A stretch of 64,000 bases of DNA from Cryptomeria japonica (lineage: Eukaryota; Streptophyta; Pinopsida; Cupressales; Cupressaceae), in the NCBI RefSeq assembly GCF_030272615.1, contig NC_081412.1:24555860-24619859 (forward strand), given 5' to 3'. The translations under genes and the position numbers were made by a program. The first letter of the stretch is position 1. Each line of letters opens with the position of its first letter. Shown in pieces: positions 55,960 to 64,000 of this stretch. Under the pieces are notes generated by a model, which saw nothing but the letters and a program-made list of their open reading frames with translations, was not told the origin of the DNA and ran no database searches.

Positions 55960-57463
55960 TGTTGGTTAAAGTTTTTTATAATTAGGGGATGATTACAAAA
56001 CGTGTTTTTCAGCCGTAGTGTGATGAGATTAAATCTCTCCTTGCAAAGGCGAGGCTGCCTTCTTATTGTAATTTAATAAATAGTATCTAATTTCTATTTC
56101 ATATACTATTTTCAAGGGTGTTACAATCACTTTGTTCTGTTTTCTCAGAATCAATGTTCATTCAACTCTCTTTCTTCAGAATGGATTCTCTTCCTTAACA
56201 ACAAAACATAAATTACAAGATATCGACTTAGGAAATAATTACCGATATAAATTTTAGCCAAACAAAAGAATGACTTAAAGATGTGCTAGTGAATCTATAC
56301 TAACTAAGAAACCTTTGCAGTCCAAAGTTTTAATTTGGTCTCTCTAATTGATTCTTAAAAAAGTAACTTGTAATATGTAGGTATCCCAAAGTCTGTCCTA
56401 TATATTACAATATTCTCTACTCTAAATAGATAACTTGATGTAGCACAAAGTCTCCACCTTATTATCAAACACTGATGAAAGATTCACAATAAAATACTAT
56501 ATCACAAACTCTACATTTTTCCACCTTATACCTTTTAATCCAACTTCTCACAATGCACAATTCAATCTTTAAAGATAATATGCTAAGAATGACATAAGAA
56601 CACTCTCACCATACAATAAAGTGCTTCCAAGACAAAGACTGGAAAACAACTCCACTTCTTTATTGATAGAATTTTTCAGATTTTTACTTAAAACACAAAG
56701 TCTTTTATAGCTCTACAATTTGCCAGAGTTTCGATGCATTAGCCAAAAGATGATCTTTACAAAGAAGTCCCTCGTATATATAGAAGAGAGATTATGAGCA
56801 AAAAGAGGGAAAGTTGCAATTGATTTTGACTTATTCAACTACAAAGTCCTATTTGACTTCGGACTTGTGTTGTTCTTACATGTAAATCTATATGTACAAA
56901 AAGACATGTAAAATGTCAATAACAATTACAAACTTCATAACTTGAAAGTATGAATAATGGGTAAGTGTCTGGAGACACATCTTCATCAACATCATCCTTC
57001 TTGAAAAATCTTCATATCATTGCAAGGTAGCATGTGCTTCAGAGTTATATGGTCCTAGTGTGTAGGAGCGAGAATTTGGAATGAAATTGTAGTACTAAAT
57101 TGAAGAATCCCCAGAGTTAATTTTTTTTTTGCCTTTTGGATCAAAAATTGCAAATCGAGTTTTAAAACTCAATTTGCACCAAGATAGGTCAAAACATGCT
57201 AATCGGGTTTCAAAACTCGATTTGTTAAAAAGATAGTTCAAAACATGCAAATCAGGTTTCAAAACTCGATTTGCACTTATGATTGAAATATACATGAATT
57301 GCACGTGACAAGTGCAAAGTGATGTAAATTGGATTTTAAAACCCGATTTACATGTGTGAAGAAATATAGGAAAAGTGTGCATCGGGTTTTAAAATTTGAT
57401 GTGCATGTGGGAAAAGAGAGAAATATGTAAATCGGGTTTTAAAACTTGTTTTGAACTTTGTGC
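55960..57463 (-). repeat. 5' LTR of the old gag-bearing element (~1.5 kb)
   Basis: TGTTGGTTAAAG (55,960) to CTTTGTGCA (57,463) on the plus strand. The TATA box reads on minus as CTTCTATATATACGAG (~56,780), and the U3 palindrome array lies at 57,145-57,455. It matches the broken LTR 24,463-24,963 plus 39,657-40,640. The far end is a best estimate. Confidence 0.75.
57145..57455. repeat. Palindrome array with GGGTTTTAAAACCC core, second copy of the LTR
   Basis: Units such as GCAAATCGAGTTTTAAAACT (57,149 on), GTAAATTGGATTTTAAAACC then CGATTTAC (~57,325-57,352) and GTGCATCGGGTTTTAAAATT then TGATGTGC (~57,378-57,404). Compared with 40,353-40,740 it has one extra unit. In place of the unit at 40,448 it has ATACATG-AATTGCACG, lacking the left arm and core. 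Confidence 0.8.
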
Positions 57464-60400
57464 AATACTACCATAGGTTGGTACTGATAAGAAGTAGAAT
57501 TTTTGGAATGGGGTGGAGGAAAGATATCATAAATGTAGCAAAACTTTTATTGATCTAAACATTGTGAATTTTTTTTAATCATACTACCAGATATAATATT
57601 ATTGTCTATCTTCCCTTAACTTATATCTTGTTGACACTTACATGTCTAACCATTTATATAGATATGCATAATCATACAAAGTTGGAAGAACATTTGCATT
57701 AGAAGATGAAATTGTTACTCTTTGGTGATTATTTAGTTTGGGTTTATATTAAGCTATGCCAAAATGTAATTGTTTTGTAGGCAAGGCATTTACCCAGGCC
57801 TCATGAGGCCCTAATAACAATTTATATGGAGGGATTTTTACCATGGAAGATTGATTCAAACATTGTTAGGTACTTAGCCATATGATGCACCAAGAGTTAA
57901 ATTTTGTGGATTGGATGATACATGTTTTTGAGACCATTGTGTGTCTAGTTATGTACATTGTTTGACATTTAGCATTAGCTTCATCTTTTTGAAAGTGGAA
58001 TTTTGGATTTAAGAGGCTATTATGAAATGCTTCTTAGAACATTTCTTATCTTAGACATTGTGAGTTTGTACCCACAAAAAGTGTTGGAGTAAATGTGGAT
58101 TTATCCCATTTATTTAGATTTAAGTTTTATTTAGGGCTGATATAACACTTTATTTGATATTAATTGAACTTTGTTAAATCATGTTTAGGGTGCATTTGAT
58201 ATTTGTTATTGTTAGTTAAATGTTGCTTATCTCTATCTGCTTCCTCCTTGCCTTTTTTATAAACAGGACATATGTAGATATTTTATTATCTCATTGTCAA
58301 GTCATCTATCTTATTGGTCAAATAGCCTCATTCTTCTTTCATGTGTATGAAGGTGTGTTTGCAGTTTATGCTCTTGGGTTTGGTGGTCATCACCAACATT
58401 GTATTAGAGCATACACTTTTCATCACCTTCTGGTTCTGAGAGTTTTCATCAGTGTTTTTGAGATTCATTATTTATTTGCAAATTGATATTTGTTTTGTGC
58501 TTTGTTACCACCATTTCATTGGTGCACAAAGTTGCGGTTATCTTGTTTTCTATAGTGTCACTTGTCATATGCCAAATTCATATATGCTTCAAATTAATTG
58601 TTTTGTTCAATCTTTATATTTTTTCGATGGTTATTATTTTTGTAGGCTCTGCTCTCTCATCAACGATTTTATGTGTATTGGGATATATCTTATTTTGTCA
58701 ATCCATTCATTGGCCAGCGTTGAGAAACTGTTGGCAAATTTGTTAACCACAAGTGGATTTTTCATTAGTCACCCCACATTTTCTCAAGAAGATTTGCATC
58801 GAAGATAGTTACCAGATCTTAGGCCTGATTCTTCATTATTTACCGATGCCTTTTTCGCTGTTTTGGTTAGAACTCATGGCATCTATTACTTGCAAGTGCC
58901 TCACTCTTCTTTCTAGGTTGTTTATTGTTGAAGTGGCCCAGTGTACTATTCCTTCCCGGGATAGTGCATTTGTTCATTGGTTTGTGTTCATTTGTTGTGA
59001 TCTTGCTCAAGGGTTTATTGAGGTGTATGGTGTTTTTATCCTACGGGCACCACTCTTTATCGTATGATTAGAGTGTATCACCACACATCCATACATTGCC
59101 TAGTTTTTTCATTTGAAGATTCAAGCAATTTCATCTATTACAGGCTTCTTCCTTCCACATATGGGGTTATCTCATTGGTTGAAGAAAATTTGATCATACT
59201 TTAAGCACTTATAAAGTCTTGCACAAATGTTTGCTTTGGGTTTTCTCCGTGTAGTGTGAAGCGCTTTGTGTTGGGCCCCTGAAGGTTTTGGCAGTCACTC
59301 TCAGGATTTGATCCTACATTAGTAGAGCAAGGAGTCTTTTGTAGTTTATATGTGGTAGCTCTCACCATATATGGTGTGAGTTATTGTGAGCTCATGATGG
59401 TGCAAGCTTGAGGACTATGGTGGATGATTATATGGCATGGGTTATCCGCCATAAACTCGATATAAAGACCTCCTCAGCTCGTAAGGATAATTTTTCTTCT
59501 ACCATTGGATAGGATCATATGGAGCGTTTGACTGTTGTGGATTAAGCTCCTTGGTGTTTTGAAAGTGCCCATTTTTTCCTTTTTTGCATAACTTTTGCAA
59601 ACGGAGGCCTCTTTTGGCAAACTAGATATCGACAGAAAGATCTTTTTGTCAACTTCATGGTGACTAAACCATTTTTTATTTATTTAAGTCAGATCTCGAT
59701 TTTGCTGAATTTCTTGTTGTTTATCTCTATTCATGAGGTGAGAAGTGTATCATTGATGTAATCGTGGGTTATGCAACTCATCTTTTTATTATCATTTTGA
59801 CTAAGGATACTTATGAGTCATGGGCGAAAGTAATCATCACACATTGTTGGTGGCTTTAATGGGACTATATTTTCTTATAATTTGTGGAAGTATGACATTA
59901 GATAGATCAATTGTTATAAGGATCTGGAAGATAATACTTATCCTAAGAACTACAATGAAATTGATTTAGATTTATTTTCTCCTTTATATTTACCTCATAG
60001 AATACAAGAATTCCATTAATGAATAAAAAATCTCAAAAGTACAACTCTACTGTTTTCGAACAAGAATATCCCTTCATAAAAATTTAACATTTTAATTGAT
60101 CAAACTAGTTATTGATTACAATAGCTTTATTTTTTCCTTTAGGAAGACCAAATTTTACTTGAAATTTATGGGAAAGTTCAATTTATGTGGAATTAGAAGA
60201 ACACAATCTCTATTAGCTTTATAATTCATCCATGCAAACACTTTTAAGTATATTAGGAAATCAATTGAATAAAAATGTATTCTCATCTAAAGTCCATTTT
60301 GAATCTAGTTATAGAATGTATCTTGTTTTCCACCCAAGCTCACTTGAAATGACATGAAATATAATTTGATGGGTTTCATGGTCCTATCTCTATGAGATGC

Positions 60401-61000
60401 TAACATTTTGATTTTATTTAATGAAAATATGTGCTATGAGAGTAATAGTACTTTGATACTCATAATCTGGATATTGAAAGCTATTTAAGGAAAACATCTA
60501 AATTAGTAGAACATGTGTTGTTTGCACAAGCAATAGAATAAATAGGAATATAAAAATAATAATAATATAATTCATGAAATGATGCATATAAAAGATTTTA
60601 TAATTGTAGAAAAGTGTATTATAATAAACATTCGCTACACAAAATAGTTGAGTAAGATAATGACTATCTATATTCCTCTAATTTCATCATACAAATATTT
60701 CTATAAGTAAATGCTTATCTAGATGTTTATATATAATTATGAAAGTTTAATAAAGGGAAATACTTATTGTGAATATGAAATGTCAAATTGTAAATTCAAT
60801 TGAATTTGGATTGCATGTCATTGTTCTCCCCTCTACGAGGTTTCCATCAAGAAATCATATGGATGGATTCACCCTATTAATAACGAGTACGAAAAACCAC
60901 CAACACTTGATTATACCACGTGTGGAGAGTTAATATTTGTAGTTTTTATTAGAAATATTTGTGTGACATGTCCAATGATGTTGAGATAAATTTTTGTTCA
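57464..61000. other. No identifiable gene
   Basis: AT-rich. TGTTGGAGTAAATGTGG at ~58,083 resembles a Copia LTR start but no matching end or second copy was found. Frames at 58,220-59,067 are rich in Phe, Ile, Leu and Cys, overlap each other and show no domain. 60,000-61,000 is simple AT-rich sequence. Confidence 0.4.
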
Positions 61001-61009
61001 AAGCTTAAA

Positions 61010-61345
61010 TATTTTTTATTATAATAAAAAACAAAATAAGGGTGTTGACCCTACATACAAAGAACTCGTAGGCTGCAAAAAAGAAAAGACAACAAAACAA
61101 GAGTGCTAACCCCATACTAGCTCAGGTCAAACAAGCCAATAACAACATGTCAAAAGACCACCATTAAAAGACTTATCAAACCATCTACATCACAATAGTA
61201 GAAAACTAGGTTCCTAACTCAAGAGTGGAAAGAATCACCCACAAGACTACTCAAAAGAGTATGGTGGGGGGGAAGACTTACCTGTTCACCTACAACAAAC
61301 AACAATCTAGGAAATACTATTATTAGGAATGACGTAGCCACGACA
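61010..61345 (-). mobile_element. 5'-truncated LINE 3' end (tentative)
   Basis: On the minus strand the sequence reads ...CCTACGAGTTCTTTGTATGTA, GGGTCAACACCC, TTATTTTG, then TTTTTTATTATAATAAAAAATA, a 3' UTR and A-rich tail style typical of plant L1 copies. No coding part is kept. Target duplications were not found. Confidence 0.35.
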
Positions 61346-62212
61346 GGAGGCTCCTCCTAGAGAACTGTCCTGACCGTGTAGCAAAATCAACACTTTTATT
61401 TCTGAAATCAGGTAAACCTGAACTTGGAGGAGAAAGTTAAGAGTCATCCACTCAAGATATGAAGATACTCAAAGAACAAAGATTGTAGTACTCTAAATCT
61501 AGTTTCCAAACTACTAATTTTTTTCAAAATTGGATAAGATTAAGGGGGTCAAATCCTTTGCGCACGAAAAATAGACCCTGATTTTTTTTGAAAAACATAA
61601 CATAATGTTTGACATGCGCATCAACAAAGTCATAGTTAGATTTAGTATTTTGACAAATCCTTTGGCAGAAAGATAGTTGAGAGTGAGCACTAGAAGTTGT
61701 GTATTTTTTTGTAATTTTTTGTTGAGTATTTTTTTTTAAATGATTTTTACAATTGAGCACATCTTGGAAATCAGTTAATTGTTCGTGCGCGAAGCATAAC
61801 TTGCACCAAAACAATCGAAAATGCATTTTTTTTGTAAATTGTAAAGAATCAAATGATCTACAATAATATATAAAGCTTTTTAAATTTGGATAAGTAGATC
61901 AAAAGTTATTAAAAAAATGGTACACACATGTCTTTGAGAACTATGGAGACATTGGTAAAAGAAATTCAATAATAATGTTATTATTGTTCAATTTTTTTAA
62001 AAATTATATGGTTAGAAAGCTCAGAAGATGGGTGAAAATATGGTGGCAATTTTAGAAATACCCACTTGATGAAGTTTAAACTTGATGATGACAAAGTCAA
62101 GAAACCAAGTTCATAAAACAAAACACATCAAAAAGGAGGGAAATGGAGGGAAATCAAACTTCCAAACCACAACTTTGTCATCCAATTCTATTCACAAGCC
62201 TAAACAAACAAG
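61346..62212. other. No identifiable gene
   Basis: AT-rich, with T-runs near 61,730 and 61,830. The 100-codon minus frame here has no recognisable feature. Confidence 0.35.
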
Positions 62213-62345
62213 AGCGCGTACATGGTTTCTTTTGAATAAGAACCGTGTATGGGGTTCCTTTTGAATAAGAACCGCGTACGTGGTTTCTTTTGCATAAGGA
62301 TCACGTACGCGGATCTAAGGAGAAAATACTGTGTACACGGTTCTG
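62213..62345. repeat. 29-bp repeat with inverted CGTACGTGGTT / AACCGCGTACG arms
   Basis: CTTTTGAATAAG recurs at 62,229, 62,258 and (as CTTTTGCATAAG) 62,287, exactly 29 bp apart. Each is flanked by (C/A)GTAC(A/G)(T/C)GGTT on one side and (A)ACCG(T/C)GTA on the other, so the units can also be read as palindromes with a ~13-nt loop. A decayed fourth unit reaches 62,345. Confidence 0.75.
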
Positions 62346-62384
62346 CTTGTGATACTCTAACATAAAGAAATTAATGTGTATGTT

Positions 62385-62555
62385 TAAAATATGTGTGTGT
62401 GTGCATATATATATATATATGTATATGTATAATATGTATATATGTAGATATTGTATGTATATATGTATATAGAATATGTGTATATATATACACACACACA
62501 TATGTATGCATATCTATATAATATGTGTATTTTGTATGTATACATATATGTATGT

Positions 62556-62613
<58 letters not shown>

Positions 62614-62690
62614 CATTATCTTTTTATATTTTATGTGTATTATATGTATATGTGTATGTACATGTACATGTATATTGATATATATTGTCT
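62385..62690. repeat. TA/TG-rich microsatellite
   Basis: TATG/TATA words throughout, including ~50 bp of uninterrupted (AT)n at ~62,560-62,610 and a (CA)n patch at ~62,490. The Ile/Tyr/His frames on both strands are products of the repeat. Confidence 0.95.
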
Positions 62691-62699
62691 TTTGATATC

Positions 62700-64000
62700 T
62701 TATTGTACTTTGTATTCCTCTCTCTTAGGACCCCACATAACACCACATAACCCTTTACGAGCATATGATGTCCAAAGGGGTCATACGGTGTCCTGAGGTG
62801 GCAAGATGAACCATTATTACAATATAAAAAGCAGTGCCAATACTTCTTACAAAATTCAGCACCTAAGGGGTCATATGGTTTCTTAAGGGGTCATAGGACA
62901 CCATATGACCCCTTAGAACACCATACAACCCATAACGACACCATGGTGTCGTAAGGGGTCATATGGTGTCTTAAGGGGCCGTAGGACACAATATGACCCA
63001 TAACGACACCTAAGGGGTCATATGGTGTCCTAAGGGGTCATAGGACACAATATGACTCCTTAGGACACAATATGACCTCTAATGACACCTAAGGGGTCAT
63101 ATGATGTCCTAAGGATTCATACGACACAATATGACCCCTTAAAACATAATATGACCCATAACGACACCTAAGGGGTCATATGGTGTCCTTTGGGGTCACA
63201 GGATACCATATGACCCCTAAAGACAACATACATCCCATAACGACACCTTATGGTGTTGTAAGGGGTCATATGGTGTCTTAAGAGGTCATAGGACATAATA
63301 TGACCCCTAACAACACCTAAGGGGTTATATGGTGTACTAAGGGGTCACAAGATACCATATGACCCCTAAAGACACCATACGACCCATAACGACACCATAT
63401 GGTGTCCTAAGGGGTCATAGGACACAATACTACCCTTTAGGACACAATATGACCCCTAACGTCACCATATGACCCTAATATGGTGCTCTAAGGGGTCATG
63501 TGGTGTCCTAAGGTCTCTCTCTCTCTCTCTCTCTCCCTTAGGACCCCACATAACACCACATGACCCTTTAGGAGCATATGATGTCCTAAGGGGTCAAGAT
63601 GACAAGATGACATTACAGTGTCGTAAGGTGGCGAGATGAACCATTATTACAATATAAAAAGAAGTACCAATACTGCTTACAAGAATAACAAACCAACATG
63701 CTCCCCCTCTCTCCCGTCCTCCATACCCCATCCCCCTCTCTCTCTATCTTCTTCTCTCCCTCCCCACTCTTTCTCTCTCCCTACCCCCTTTATCTCCCTT
63801 ACTTTCCCTTCCTCTCTCTCTCTCTCTCTCTCTCGCTATCTCTCCTTTAGGACCATACATAACACCTAATGACATCATGTGACCCCTTAGCACACCACAT
63901 GACCCTTTAGGAGCATATGATGTCCTAAGGGGTCATATGGTGTCCTAAGGTGGCAAGATGAACCATTATTACAATATAAAAAGAAATACCAATACTACTT
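62700..64000. repeat. Complex array of GGGGTCATATGGTGTCCTAA and its inverse
   Basis: A ~20-bp word GGGGTCATATGGTGTCCTAA and its complement alternate dozens of times. 62,885-62,914 is an inverted repeat with exact 10-nt arms (AAGGGGTCAT ... ATGACCCCTT). A higher-order block (ACATAACACC ... GAGCATATGATGTCC ... AAGATGAACCATTATTACAATATAAAAAG) occurs three times, near 62,730-62,830, 63,545-63,665 and 63,855-63,985. (CT)n tracts separate the blocks (63,513-63,536, 63,730-63,845). The array runs off the window. Confidence 0.85.

Noticed and set aside
58083-59100. A Copia LTR starting TGTTGGAGTAAATG and frames of 87-118 codons after it
   Set aside because: No matching LTR end, second copy, primer site or recognisable domain; frames overlap in several registers.
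62301-62796. Open frames of 60-106 codons rich in Ile, Tyr, His and Thr on both strands
   Set aside because: They are translations of the TA/TG microsatellite, are open on both strands and have no domain.

Overview
The window looks like intergenic or intronic nuclear DNA of a large-genome seed plant, most likely a gymnosperm. This is inference. It rests on dense nested LTR retrotransposons, plant-type L1 LINEs with a zinc-binding region and RNase H, plant tRNA primer-binding sites, and a few exon-like islands separated by kilobases of repeats. I see no intact host gene, rRNA, tRNA, CRISPR array or prokaryotic signal. Every sizeable coding region is a retroelement gene or its decayed remnant.

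Layout. 1-2254: LTR fragment (+) with an upstream palindrome array. 3.1 kb: one exon-like block. 3.9 and 4.8-5.0 kb: small tandem repeats. 5.0-11.4 kb: a unit with a TCCGAA-rich leader, a candidate intron and a decayed ~1,050-codon gene. 12.4-13.3 kb: LINE ORF1 relic. 15.8-18.7 kb: LTR-like and T-rich sequence with a zinc-knuckle remnant. 20,472-21,868: solo LTR with target duplication. 22.0-22.9 kb: exon-like blocks that splice in frame to a stop. 24.5-40.8 kb: a three-layer nest, an old minus-strand LTR broken by a LINE (17-bp target duplication) that is itself broken by a chromodomain Gypsy element (+). 40.8-43.6 kb: another minus LTR with a large palindrome array. 44.2-57.5 kb: an old gag-bearing element whose gag is split by a complete 10.1-kb non-chromodomain Gypsy element (44,910-54,992) with 278-bp LTRs, one gag-pol frame and a large extra gene in the env position. 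57.5-62 kb: mostly unassigned, with a LINE 3' tail. 62.2-64.0 kb: repeat arrays.

How the parts work together. The Gypsy elements carry the usual Gag, protease, RT, RNase H and integrase. The extra third gene of the 44.9-55.0 kb Gypsy and the decayed gene at 7.5-10.7 kb appear to share one domain followed by a disordered linker and a C-terminal helical or coiled-coil part, so I read them as one family of element-borne accessory proteins. Nearly all stops are explained by C-to-T or G-to-A change (CAG to TAG, CGA to TGA, TGG to TGA), as expected for methylated, silenced elements.

The most striking unexplained signal is a set of ~24-36-bp palindrome arrays in several unrelated LTRs. Each array has a conserved core, while the outer arms differ from unit to unit yet stay complementary within a unit. 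In the four clearest LTRs the arrays lie upstream of a TATA box.
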